64,000 nucleotides of DNA from Blasia pusilla. Lineage: Eukaryota; Marchantiophyta; Marchantiopsida; Blasiales. How positions within the stretch are numbered: position 1 is the first letter of the stretch; the number at the start of each line of letters is the position of its first letter. The notes beneath the pieces are model-generated. The model was not told where the DNA came from. It did not search any database and saw nothing but the letters and a program-made list of their open reading frames with translations. The translations under genes were made by a program, and so were the position numbers. Of the stretch, positions 1 to 10,562 are shown piece after piece. Where the stretch lies: NCBI GenBank assembly GCA_050084515.1, contig CM114271.1:50282001-50346000 (forward strand). The letters run 5' to 3'.

Positions 1-380
1 AGACAATCAGCATAAGTATGATGGACGGGTTCTCCCAGCTAATCGAGTATGCTTCGTGTGAAGCGAGAGGCATGAGTTGCCTTGATCGCTTCTACACTTC
101 TCGAGATGTCAGGGGTGGGATGAACTCTTCTAAAAGCCGTTGCCAAATGTATATCTGTCTACATTAGGTGTGTATGCGGAATGGCGCAATTCCGATAGTA
201 CGCGGCATATCCCCAAGTCAGTTACAGAAGAATTCCATGTCATATTTTCTGGGGAAATTGTAGGAGTCCATTTCTGTCCGCTACGATTTCACCTTCCTCT
301 CTCTGGTTCACCCTCCACAGTGGGAGTCGACGTTTCATGAGACTGGATCCTATCTTTAGCTCAGTGATTGTGAGACTGAG

Positions 381-597
381 TGGGAGGCGAGATGTGGTTG
401 GACCTGATCGAGATTCCAACATTGAACGCCAGCCAGCCGTACAATTCTCTTTTTCTCGACCTTCTCCATGAAAGAGCTATGTTGGCAATCGCCGTGTATC
501 GTGTCTGTGGCTGCCTTGGTGCTCCGACATCTTATGTGCTGACAAATCCTTCAAAGGATTGTATTTTGAACCCTGATGATCTCGTGTACATAATCAG
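381..597 (+). pseudogene. Possible C-terminal exon of a BK/Slo-type potassium channel (RCK domain)
   Basis: The open frame reads LIEIP, then about 18 residues, LFLDLL, HERAMLAIAVYR, SYVLTNP and finally DDLVYIIR. This spacing (hydrophobic LF-LL helix, LYR-like strand, YVxTNP, then L-x-x-D-x-V-hydrophobic) is the pattern of the second RCK domain at the C-terminus of Slo/BK Ca2+-activated K+ channels, a cytosolic Ca2+-sensing module of a plasma-membrane or endomembrane channel. The frame is closed by a stop just upstream and runs into a good splice donor (CAG|GTGAGG) at 597/598, so it is probably one exon. I could not connect it to neighbouring exons. The first 60 bases contain another channel-like stretch (DGRVLPANRV) that soon meets a stop. 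It may be a partial or decayed gene; the assignment is by motif memory only. Confidence 0.4.
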
Positions 598-1482
598 GTG
601 AGGAAGTTTCTGCTGTCTACTAGAACTTTACCGGTGTGCTTTTTCAGTATCTTTCGAGTACGCTTTTTCAAGCGTACTTCCTGCCTAGAGCTTTTCCTCC
701 AAGGAAGTGAAACAGAGGATGTCATTCTTTGTGGTAGACTGTCAAAGCGTTGACGTCGATTTTACAATTCAATAACAACATTCTCCTTGGGTGTCAAAAG
801 TAGTGCTCGTCCACTCTCTTCCTATTGAACATCTCGAAATCAAATGTTGAGGCCGAGTTTCTTTCGGGACGATTAATCGCACTTCTCTCATTAACTAGGC
901 TCCCACGATCACCTCCTTGTTCTTCGACTCGATGTGCACACGTCGTGGGGGAAGGCTTCTGAGATCAAGAGATAAGATGACCACCTGAGCAAATGTGCTT
1001 TTTTCTTCCCAACGATAGCTTTATTGTTTTCGCTTTTTTTTGTCTGTTTGCGAGTAATGATATCAGCAGAACGATGTTTGTAAATGATAGCATAAGATGA
1101 ACGCATGCCCCACGCAAAGACCAATTGGACTTCCACATGAATGCGAAAACTTTGACTAATGAGTAGCGATAAGCCCGTCCGGATGAAACGGATCCTTTCG
1201 AGTCTTCCAAATGATGAGCCGCACTTCGATGGGGGTTGTGCGAGCATACGGGCATCGATTTGCAGTCAGTTCTACGGAATGGAGTTACGAGGACGTTATT
1301 GGAGGAAGGATAGATACACTACGCACTTCCGGAATTTCACGTTCCGGACTTCTCCATAGAGAGCAGAGCATATTGAAAAAGCTCTGGACGCTTCTGTTGA
1401 GAAGCTCGAGCAACGTTGATCCTCGTGCAAAGAGCGCGAAAACGGACGAACCGCACATCTACCAAAGACCTTGTGACGATAT
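598..1482. other. No recognisable gene
   Basis: Several open frames of 66-112 codons occur on both strands (for example 909-1247 on - and 1211-1486 on +), but they overlap each other, lack recognisable domains, and no consistent exon chain could be built. I see no repeat structure here beyond the SINE-like sequence that follows. Confidence 0.3.
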
Positions 1483-1640
1483 GTAACCCTCTCACTATGC
1501 CCTTTGAATTGCACCAATAGGCGGCCCGACATATTCCTACGTGCAACACATTCCTGCTGGGAGCGGGGCTCGAATCCGGCCCACTTGGCCCGCACTTCAC
1601 GACTCGGCCTTACTCACATAGCCCTGCTATATGTCAGGGG
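1483..1640 (-). mobile_element. tRNA-derived SINE-like sequence
   Basis: On the - strand a stretch resembling the A box of tRNA-Ser/Leu (GGCCGAGTCGTGAAG, about 1598-1584) is followed about 33 bases on by a B-box-like GATTCGAGCC (about 1577-1568). The pair has the order and spacing of a Pol III internal promoter, but the sequence does not fold as a tRNA. That is the usual look of a tRNA-derived SINE head. I could not find a clear 3' tail or target-site duplication, so both ends are approximate. Confidence 0.35.
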
Positions 1641-1865
1641 CTAGGGGGACTTCGGCTTTTACTTATGAAAATATTTTTTCTTATGGTCGGATTTGGTTCT
1701 CTTACAAATTTTATAGCGTTTTTATTATTTGAGTCTTATGAAATTATATTAGTAGTTATGTTTTTTTACTTGAATTATCTAATTATATTGAAATTTTAAT
1801 ATGCTCTTTTTAAATTTGCAATGAATAATATTGTATATGCGGAGTGAGGCTAACTAGCTTACGCC

Positions 1866-2294
1866 ATGTCAACTCTCTCATCGAGATGCAAGAGGCCGAT
1901 AATTATGGAAGAAATTGTAATAAATAGGAGTCATGAATATTTGGTAGAGAGAGATGAACATAGATTTTCATTGTCTCGCTCTGAACGAAAACGAAAATTG
2001 TTTGATGTGGACCCTAAATTTTTTGCTCCTATTTCAAATGGTTTCAATGAGACTCAGGAGGTTAGAGAAGTCTCAATAGGCGAGGAAATTGTGATTACTC
2101 TCAATAGTAATGAGAGATACTCTGTAGATATTTGTCCTGGTCTTGAAGAACTTGACGATGGAGAATATTCCTCCACTTTCCTCTATGATTCCGAGGGATG
2201 GTATATTGGTGATGAGTTCGACCTGGAATATAGGTGTATGGATTATGGGGATTTAGACATAAGTGCAGATAGTCGAGATATTGGAGATATGTAG
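1866..2294 (+). CDS. Unknown acidic 142-aa protein in the Helitron 5' region
   Basis: An intact frame from a true ATG encodes 142 residues. It opens with MSTLSSRCKRPIIMEEIV, has a basic patch (SRSERKRKLF) near residue 40, and a strongly acidic, aromatic C-terminal half rich in D, E and Y. No membrane segment, signal peptide or known domain is visible. AT-rich sequence precedes it. It is followed by about 700 bases without a gene and then by two further short ORFs of similar acidic character (2991 and 3752), so they may be exons or modules of one Helitron-carried gene. I do not recognise the function. It could be an accessory Helitron protein or a captured host gene fragment. Confidence 0.4.
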   Translation: MSTLSSRCKRPIIMEEIVINRSHEYLVERDEHRFSLSRSERKRKLFDVDPKFFAPISNGFNETQEVREVSIGEEIVITLNSNERYSVDICPGLEELDDGEYSSTFLYDSEGWYIGDEFDLEYRCMDYGDLDISADSRDIGDM

Positions 2295-2990
2295 CCTAGA
2301 GAGTACTATCTATTGTGTATATCCAATTAATCATCAAATCCATGTTTGTTTTGTTCTCAGATATGTCTGTTTGAGATTGTTGAGTTGAGCAAACGATCAA
2401 GTTTTATTTCTTTGGGAGTGGAGTGATTCAAAAAAGTAAGTCTTCTCTGCTTGTGTTCTAATATTCAGGTGTGGAGATCTAGTCTCCTTTTGTTGGATTC
2501 TCAACATCCACTCCTCTGAGCACCATTGATCTGATCGGCCCCCTTTTATGAGGAGAAGCCTGGATCGATGGTTCCGACTTAGACGTCAAAGGAGTCATAG
2601 TAATATGACGTAGGTGGTTTACGGAGTAGCGTTACTAGGTTTATCTAACCCTATACAAGGTGCGAGGCACCCTGATGCAATATTTTTCTTTTAATAAAAA
2701 CGAAGAAAAATAGGTAAAAACCCTAGTTTTCCCGAGTAGTCAAATAGTCGAGAGCCGCAGCGGTAGCGCATTCTTGTATGTCGAGTTATCTCCCAGTTCA
2801 AGTTCCATCAAAGCTCTTCTGTGAGCGCACGGACGGACTAGGCCACTTTATATCTCTAAGTTTTGTAAAGATTTCAGTGATTTCGTCACTTTCTGTTTTC
2901 TCACACCTTTTCTATTGAGTATTTCTTTTATTATTTTGAAATATTTCTTTTATTAAAATAATTGTGTGGATAATGCAAGATACTTTATAA
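2295..2990 (+). promoter_or_regulatory. Non-coding stretch with telo-box-like motif and tRNA-like sequence
   Basis: No ORF of note. It holds AAAACCCTAG at about 2717, a telo-box-like motif (AAACCCTA) common in plant promoters and 5' UTRs. It also holds a tRNA-like stretch at about 2748-2822 with an A-box-like GCCGCAGCGGTAGCGC and a B-box-like AGTTCAAGTTCC. The latter does not fold into a full cloverleaf. Both lie upstream of the ATG at 2991, so they could be part of its promoter or leader. Confidence 0.3.
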
Positions 2991-3428
2991 ATGAGTGTTG
3001 ACGAATTACGCTATAGCGATGGTGAGTTCTACGTTCCTCTTGATGAACAAGAAAGGGATTATACACCTACAGATGTTGACGTCATAGAGGTGATACAAAT
3101 AGCAAGTCCGGAGTATGTCCCCTCTCCGATCGTTGAAAATAGGAATAATGCTTCAAGTCCTGGCTATGTTCCATCGCCGATTTTTGAAAAAATGGATAAG
3201 GCTTTAAGTCCTAGCTATGTACCATTGCCAATTTGCGAAAATGGGATTCATGCTCCTAATGTTAGCATAAGCCCTTTGAGAAATGGTCAGAGTTGTAGTT
3301 ATGATGAGAGTGCATCTAGGATTTTAACCACACCTGTGGTGAATCATCATTCTATTTCACAAGAAGTAGTTGGAGGTCAGGAGGGAGAAGGAGATACAGA
3401 TTTCACACATGATTGCATCCCTTCGTAA
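2991..3428 (+). CDS. Unknown Helitron-carried protein with YVPSPI repeats
   Basis: From a true ATG, 145 codons run to TAA at 3426-3428. The same frame then continues for about 45 more codons to TGA at 3564-3566 with similar composition, so the TAA may be a secondary stop. Residues about 38-85 contain three tandem copies of a unit of about 23 residues with the core SPxYVPxPIxE (variants SPEYVPSPIVEN, SPGYVPSPIFEK, SPSYVPLPICEN), spaced 66-69 bases. The protein is acidic and low in hydrophobics, with no membrane segment or known domain, which suggests a disordered protein. It lies between two other unknown ORFs in the 5' part of the Helitron. I do not recognise it. Confidence 0.4.
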   Translation: MSVDELRYSDGEFYVPLDEQERDYTPTDVDVIEVIQIASPEYVPSPIVENRNNASSPGYVPSPIFEKMDKALSPSYVPLPICENGIHAPNVSISPLRNGQSCSYDESASRILTTPVVNHHSISQEVVGGQEGEGDTDFTHDCIPS

Positions 3429-3751
3429 GACCCTATAGCATCTAGCCATTCATTTGTACGTGATTGTTACGGGTCGGGGTCATGGGAAATTAGTGATTGT
3501 CATTCAATTTGCTTTGAGGACTCAAGTGAGATGAGTACGGCCGAGTCTCATTGCTCGTTAGAATGATTTTCCTATTTCAGATTTTTATAAAAACTTCAGT
3601 TATGTGTAAATTTATTTTTTAATGTAGATTATAATATTCACAAACCAAATCTTGAGTATAAGTTTTTTTTACAAAATTTTCTCTTTTTTTCTATTATTTT
3701 TTTTTATATTGACAATACATATTTTGGTCGGATGGTTGATATTGTCACAAG

Positions 3752-5606
3752 ATGCATGAATCTCAAGAGGAACCATCGAGGCGAAATGAAAAAAGACCAT
3801 TCGCAGACATCACCAATGTAGTCTCTTTACCTAATGTGGAGCATGATCACCACATTTCATGTAATGCTCCATCTTCTATGCGGATTTCGGAGGAAACAGA
3901 GAAGCTTGAATATAAGAAGGTTAGAAGGGTTGCTTCTCAAAGAAACAGAAGGGCGCTTCATGATATGCGATTTGTAACTCATTCAACGACTTTGTCATCT
4001 CCAATGTAAGGATACTTAGCATTATGATTATAGAATGATATCGTAACCATATGTGCACACTCTAGATTTGTTGTGTGACTTTAATATCTTTCATGTTTGT
4101 GATGTAGACTTCCAAATCCATCGAACCCGAAACGATTACGTGATATACATCAAATTGTGAGAGCTCAAGGACAAAAGCGAAGACATGCTAAATTAGTTGA
4201 ATTGAGATCTATTGAAGCTGTTGTGAATGTTCCATTGATGGAAGAATTACAACCACCCATCATCGATGGCTCACCAGGCGCAAATACTAGAAGGTATTTA
4301 TTTATGTATAACATTTCTACTTTTTATTATAATAATAGTTATAATTTTTTTTCGTATTATGACTTTTTTTATTATTTTTTCAGATTGGTAGCAACACCTT
4401 CCAATGGAAATCTTCATGCTTTAATAGACTCTACATTGTCTCCAATGTACGTTTCATCCACTCATTAATTTCTTTCTTTTTATTGGTTTTTTTAAATTTA
4501 ATTATTTTGACTTGATTTTTATTAATATTGTTTTTCTCAGTCTTCCACTTCCGTCCAACCCTCGGGGATTACATGCTATGCTTCAAGTTGCACGAGCACA
4601 AGGCCAGAGAAGAAGGCACCATAATTTGGCCCAAGCGAATGTTTATCAATTGTCTGTGAATCTTCTTGCTAGAGAGGAAGTCGAGGCTATGACTACTAAT
4701 GACTTTCATACTCAAGCTAATACAAGGTATGCTTTATATACTTTTATTATTGATGCTTCCTACTTGGTCTTAAATTTTTATGAATGATTTCTAATAACAA
4801 ATTTTTTTGTAAGCCAATTATGGTACATCATGAAGTTGAAGCTATTCCAAACTCTGGGATTGTGGTCTTTCCATCTCCAATGTATATTTCTAAACTATAT
4901 ACTCAAATTTAATAGAGATATGTTTTTATGTATATTTATTCTTATTATAATCATATATATTAATTTCTTAACCTCTGCTTGCAGTCTTCCAGTTCCTACC
5001 AATCCTCTATGATTATCTCACATGCTTCAAGTTGCTCGAGTTGAGGGCCAAAGAAGAAGACATGCTCATTTGGATGAAGTACATGAGATTGCTCATATTG
5101 GCGATTCGTTGATAAGGAATTATGCCAATGGACCTAATCGTGAAGGCCACATGGAAGTGAATGAAGACAATGTATCTGCCTCGATTCCAAATGTGGGATC
5201 ACATTTGGATGAAGTACATGAGATTGCACATGTTTGTGATCCGTTGATAAGGAGCGATGCCAATGCAGCCAATCGTGAAGGCCACATGGAAGAAAATGAA
5301 GACAATGTACATGCCTCGATTCCAAATGTGGGATCTAGAAGAGTTGTGAACTTGAAAAAGTTGCCCAATATTGCACGTATTCCTAACTTTGAAGAGAATC
5401 ACATTCGAATTCTTAGGTTGGGAGATCGTATTGATAGTATGATTGGCTGTTTTAGTGTTGGACTTATGAATGTTGTTTGTCTGACTTGCAATGCTCTACA
5501 TTGGAAGTGTGAGAGAGTGAAGTATACTAGGTTTATAAGCTCGCCTTTTAGTATGTGTTGTGGGCATGGTAAGATTCAAGGTGATGTATATCATTCTTCA
5601 TGCTGA
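3752..5606 (+). CDS. Helitron N-terminal gene made of repeated two-exon modules
   Basis: From an ATG, six exons can be chained by GT-AG junctions: 3752-4004, 4108-4293, 4384-4446, 4541-4726, 4814-4881 and 4985 onward. Exons 2, 4 and 6 are homologous: each starts LPxPxNP and carries a basic RAQGQRRRH-like motif (RAQGQKRRH, RAQGQRRRH, RVEGQRRRH). Exons 3 and 5 are short and end in a conserved SPM at the same splice phase, as does exon 1 (SSPM). Exon 6 has an in-frame TGA at its start and a 45-residue tandem duplication (HLDEVHEIAH). Its 3' part (GLMNVVCLTCNALHWKCERV, then MCCGHGKI) matches the cysteine motifs before the Rep domain of plant Helitron proteins. So this is probably the N-terminus of the Rep/Helicase protein, expanded by internal duplication and cut off by a frameshift near 5580. 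Confidence 0.6.
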
Positions 5607-8600
5607 AAATGGTGCTCCTCCACAATTTGCGCAAATTTATATTCATGATGATGAGCATCAGATGGAACATAGAAGAAGGATTATGAGTGGAGATTATCGG
5701 GATCAATTGAGGCCAAAGATCTTAAGGGGATTACAAGATATGTTACATGCCCATAATCCATATGTGGCTTTATTTCGAAATGTGGCTATTGATCCATGTC
5801 ATTCTGACTTTCATAGTGTTCTTATGGGTAGTAAGCGAGGTCTCGATGCAAAACGATACACCTTGCCTGTTGCTTCAGAGATTGCAGCTATCTTGCCTGG
5901 AGATGGGAGTGAGCCAGTAGAAGGACGTGATATTATTGTTCGCTTACATGGAGGAGGGATTCGTAAATGCATCGAGGACTTGAATGAAGCATATATCCCA
6001 TTGCACTTTGTTTTGCCTTTTGTTTATGGTGAAGCAGGTTGGCATCCTGGGATACCTTTGCAAGGGCAACATGATCATAGAGATAATCTGCCGTTAAGAG
6101 GGGATGCTATGATGGATGAAGATAGAGATGATATTGTACAAGGAGAAATTCAAGGTGACGTTACCACTCATGAGGCGAGTTCAAAGACGATTACAACTTT
6201 ACAATTTGCTTCATTCAGACTTCAAATGCGAGCTAACGCTATGGATAATAATCGGTTGTTGAGGTTTGGTCGTCTTACTCAAAAATATATGGTGGATATG
6301 TATGTGACAATCAAAATGCAAGGGCTAACTTTGATACGATTGCATCAAAAAGAGTTGAGAGCTGATTTATACCAAGGTGTCAGAGATGCCATGACTCGGC
6401 ATGATGTGAACGGTCAAGGCATAGGGAGACGTATTATCGTACCTTCGTCTTTCATAGGAGGACCCCATCACATGCATCAATTTTACCATGATGCTATGGC
6501 CATTGTGAGACATTTTGGGAAGCCTGACTACTTTTTGACAATGACTTGCAATCCTAAATGGCCAGAGATTACCTCTGCTCTGCTGTATGGTCAATCAACG
6601 TCTGATCGTCCTGACCTGGTTGTACGTGTTTTCCAGCAAAAGAAGAATGAGTTGTTGAGACTTACATTGGATAAGCATATTTTGGGTCGAGTGGTAGGAT
6701 GCATTCATGTGGTCGAGTTCCAAAAGAGAGGGCTACCATATGTGCATATCCTAATTATTCTTGCTTCTGAGGATAAGCCAAGGACAACATCTGATTATGA
6801 CGATGTTATATCTGCTGAGATTCCGAATCCCATGACTCATCCTAGGCTACATTCTGCTGTAAGAAATTGTATGATTCATGGTCCGTGTGGAGTAGCACAT
6901 CCAACTACACCTTGCACGGATAAAACGACAAAAAAATGTTCCAAAGGATACTCAATGCCCTTTGCATCAATGACAATGGAGAATGAGGATGGATATCCTA
7001 GTTAGAAGAGGTAATTCATTGGTTTTGTTGTTTATTTTGTCATTTGATGTTCTTCTATTAGTGTGCTATCTTTTTTCCCCAACTATTAACATACTTCTAT
7101 ATGTGTTTATGCAGGCGTGATAATGGCAGATTGATAAATAAGTCAAATCATGACTTTGATAATCGTTGGGTGGTTCCAAACAATCCAATGTTATGTACTT
7201 TATTTGATTTTCATATCAATCTGGAGATAAAAAATAGCATCTTGGCAATAAAGTACTTTTATAAGTATGTATACAAAGGATCTGATGCCATATCATATAC
7301 CTTGGCAAATACTACATCAGGAGAGGATACTATTGATGAGACATCATTATATCTTGATGCAAGGTATTTTGATCCCTTCTATCTTTCAAGATCTCCCAAT
7401 TTTTCCTAGCATATTATGTGGGAGTCTAACAATATTTATATTGTATGGTATGAAGGTACGTTTCTTCTTCAGAAGCATGTTGGCGAATCTTCAAGTTTAG
7501 TCTACATGCAGAACAACCAAGTATTGTGAGATTGATTGTTCATCTTCCAGACAGTCAAATGGTATATTTTTATGGGCAAGATTCATTGGGTAATATTTTG
7601 GAGCGAAGTAAGGAAACCACTCTTACTCAATGGTTTGCAACAAATGTTTCTGATTCGACTGCGCTACAATATCTTTATTTGGAGTTCCCTTCTCATTACT
7701 CTTGGAATAAGAAGCAATGGTATCCGCGTAAACGTGCGCGAAAAGGATGTGGACATCCTATTGGACGTCTCTATATGACAAATCCAGGTAAACTTTCTAT
7801 ACTTTATTAAGATACAATTATTAAGGAAAAATTGAGTTAATGTTAAAATCATATTCATGCTTCCTTCCTAATACTTTTTTTATTCACTAATCCTAGCTGA
7901 AGGGGAGCGTCATTGGTTACCATTACTTCTCCATCATGTGAGAGGAGCTCAATCATATCAAGATTTGAGAACCATCGATGGTGTAGTTTATCCTACCTTC
8001 AAAGAGACCGCTATTCAGATGGGACTTTTGGAGGACAATAGAGAGATCTTTTCTTGCTTTGAAGAGGCGGTTGTCATTCGTACTGGCTATTCATTACGTC
8101 TACTCTTTGCCATTTGTCTTCTATATAATATACCTTCCCTTCCGGCTATGGTGTGGGAACATTTTTTGGTTCCATTGATAGAAGATCTTCTACATCAAAG
8201 GCGTGAGGTAATATGCATGGCTTTTGTTGAGTCAATTTTTTTCTTATTTCTCTTATGAATATTTTAGGTACTTGATTTACGTTTTAACTTCTATATTTGT
8301 TGCTTGTAAAAGAGAATTGGTATTCCGACCCTTCCATTGGATGTTCATATTATTAATCTTGCGTTATTGGAGGTCCATTACCATCTTCAAGATCATGGTA
8401 AAAGTATGGCGGACTTCCCCGACATGCCTCAACCAGATTTCCAAGCTCGTGATTTATCTATTTCGCGTCTAGAAGAGGAAGAGCTCTCCTACGATCATGA
8501 TATTCTTTGTGAACGTGTGAGAGCAGGAGAGATATCTTTAAATGATGGACAACGCGCGATTTGGGAAGTTATTTGTAATGCTTTTTGCGATATCTTACAG

Positions 8601-10411
8601 GATGCGCCACCTTCTATAAGTGGATATTATGTATAGTATATTTTATTATTATTTTCTTACACTTTTTATTTATTTAAGTTTTATTCTTTTAAAGTGCTTT
8701 TATGTAACGAAAAATATGGATTTTTCAGGAAAAACTTTTCTTTATCGATGGTCCTGGCGGAACAGGAAAAACATTTTTGTACAATCTTCTTCTTGCAATG
8801 GTACGGAGTGAGGGTCATATAGCTCTTGCAGTTGCATCTTCGGGGATTGCCGCTTTATTATTGGATGGAGGTCGTACTGCTCATTCTCGATTCAAGATTC
8901 CTATCCAAGTACATGAAAGTTCCACTTGCAAGTAAGTCTAGATTTAAGATTTCTTTTCCTTTTATGGCATGCATATTATTTTTTTATTCTTTGATTATCC
9001 TTCATAAATGTTCCTCAGATATTGTTTTGTTATCGATTTTCCAGCCTATTGGTCAATAGTCATATGGCCCGCCTTATACAAAAGGCAAAGTTGATCGTGT
9101 GGGATGAAGCTCCTATGACCCATAGTCACGCATTTGAGGCTGTTAATCGTACTTTCCAAGATATCATGGGTTTGATGGATCCTCGATTACGAGATTTTCC
9201 TTTTGGGGGGAAAATCGTTTTATTTGGTGGTGACTTCCAACAACTTCTTCCAGTTGTTCGTCGTGGAGATCGTGCCACAATTGTGCGTGCAACACTTAGG
9301 AGATCTCTTATTTGGTTTGACGTGAGATTATTGAAACTCACTACCAACATGAGAGTTAATATTGTACAAGGTATTAAAGAATAAACCTAATATTTCACCT
9401 TTTTCATTTCATGTGCTTTTTGTTTATTTTTAATATTTACTTATTCCTTCATCTTATATTTATTATCAGGATATGCACGAGAAGAGCAAGAAGCGTTTGC
9501 AACGTGGTTATTAGAGGTAGGAGAGGGTCGTGTACCGTTACATTTGGACCTTGGAGAGGATTTTATACAAGTTCCGGATGCGATAATTGTTAAAACCACA
9601 AGGATCAATGATTTCATTGACATTGTTTATGGACACGATGTTCATACGTGGAGTGACATTGATTTCTTGAGGGGTACATCCATTTTGTCAACCAAGAATA
9701 CTACTGTGGATATTATAAACGGAGAAATCATGTCTCGATTTCCAGGAGAGGTAATATTTATATTCTTGAATATCATTATTCTATTTTGATTGTTCTACTG
9801 CTACATTTTTCTATCATCTCTCTTATTATTAATGATTTATTTTGTTTTTGCCGGAGCATACTTTCTTGAGTGCTGACTCTGTTTCCAACGATGAGATGAG
9901 ACTTGTTTATCCAACAGAATTTTTGAATACATGTTTACCATCTGGATTGCCACCTCATTGTTTGACTTTGAAGATTGGAGCTCCGATAATGCTATTACGG
10001 AATATGAATGGAGCAAAGGGACAATCAAACGGGACTCGGCTGGTGATAGATGGCTTTAGTCGACATCTTATAGATGCAACAATTATCACAGGAAAAAACA
10101 TTGGAGCTCGAGTTTTCATTCCACGCATTCCATTGATTGCTTCTGATTCCGGCCTACCTTTTGATTTTTCACGATTTCAATTTCCTATCCGTCCTGCTTT
10201 TGCAATGACTATTAATAAGTCTCAAGGTCGAACATTAGATAGAGTTGGTATTTACTTGCCCAATCCAGTATTTTCTCAAGGGCAATTGTATGTTGCCTTG
10301 TCAAGAGTAGGCTCGAGGAATTCTATTCATATTATGACAGATAATGAAAATGCTACTAATAAAATAGGTATTTACACTAGGAATGTTGTATATAATGAAG
10401 TGCTAAATTAA
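5560..10411 (+). CDS. Helitron Rep/Helicase (HUH Rep plus Pif1-type helicase), multi-exon
   Basis: The enzyme nicks and joins DNA strands (HUH/Y2 Rep) and unwinds them (SF1B Pif1-type helicase). The Rep part starts [15 protein letters not shown] and reaches the core [20 protein letters not shown] and [12 protein letters not shown]. The first His of the expected HUH pair is Tyr (TAT for CAT, about 6739). A TAG interrupts GYPS-KR just before an intron (7011-7114). The next exon carries the two-tyrosine motif [11 protein letters not shown]; later exons carry [12 protein letters not shown] (from 7473), [12 protein letters not shown] (about 7936), Walker [16 protein letters not shown] (exon 8729-8932), Walker [10 protein letters not shown] and [10 protein letters not shown] (about 9090-9250), and helicase motifs [10 protein letters not shown] and QLYVALSRV in the last exon, which ends at TAA 10409-10411. 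At least eight introns; helicase motifs intact. Confidence 0.85.
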
Positions 10412-10525
10412 ATTAAAATAACATTATATATGTGAAGTTTTATATTGGCATGCATTTTCTAAATTTTATAATGCTTCACTTATTGATATTCACTTATTAG
10501 TATGATTAATTTTGCATATGCTAAA

Positions 10526-10562
10526 TTTTGATGCCGGTGCATCGCACGGGCATTCTTACTAG
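10526..10562 (+). terminator. Helitron 3' terminus with hairpin and CTAG
   Basis: Bases 10532-10550 form a short stem (7 of 8 pairs, loop ATC). Nine bases later comes CTAG, then T. This is the rolling-circle termination structure of plant Helitrons and fixes the right end of the element about 150 bases beyond the helicase stop codon. Confidence 0.85.

Larger units (their letters stand above)
1866..10562 (+). mobile_element. Helitron (rolling-circle transposon)
   Basis: The element is identified by a spliced Rep/Helicase gene (about 5340-10411) and by a typical 3' terminus: an 8-bp near-perfect GC hairpin (GCCGGTGC / GCACGGGC) a few bases before CTAG at 10559-10562, followed by T, as expected for insertion between A and T. 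I could not find the 5' TC terminus, so the left limit given is only the first associated ORF; the true start may lie upstream, up to about 1640. It carries three further 5' transcription units of unknown function. Damage is limited: one frameshift, a few stops, and a changed HUH residue, so it decayed less than the neighbouring Copia-1. Confidence 0.85.
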
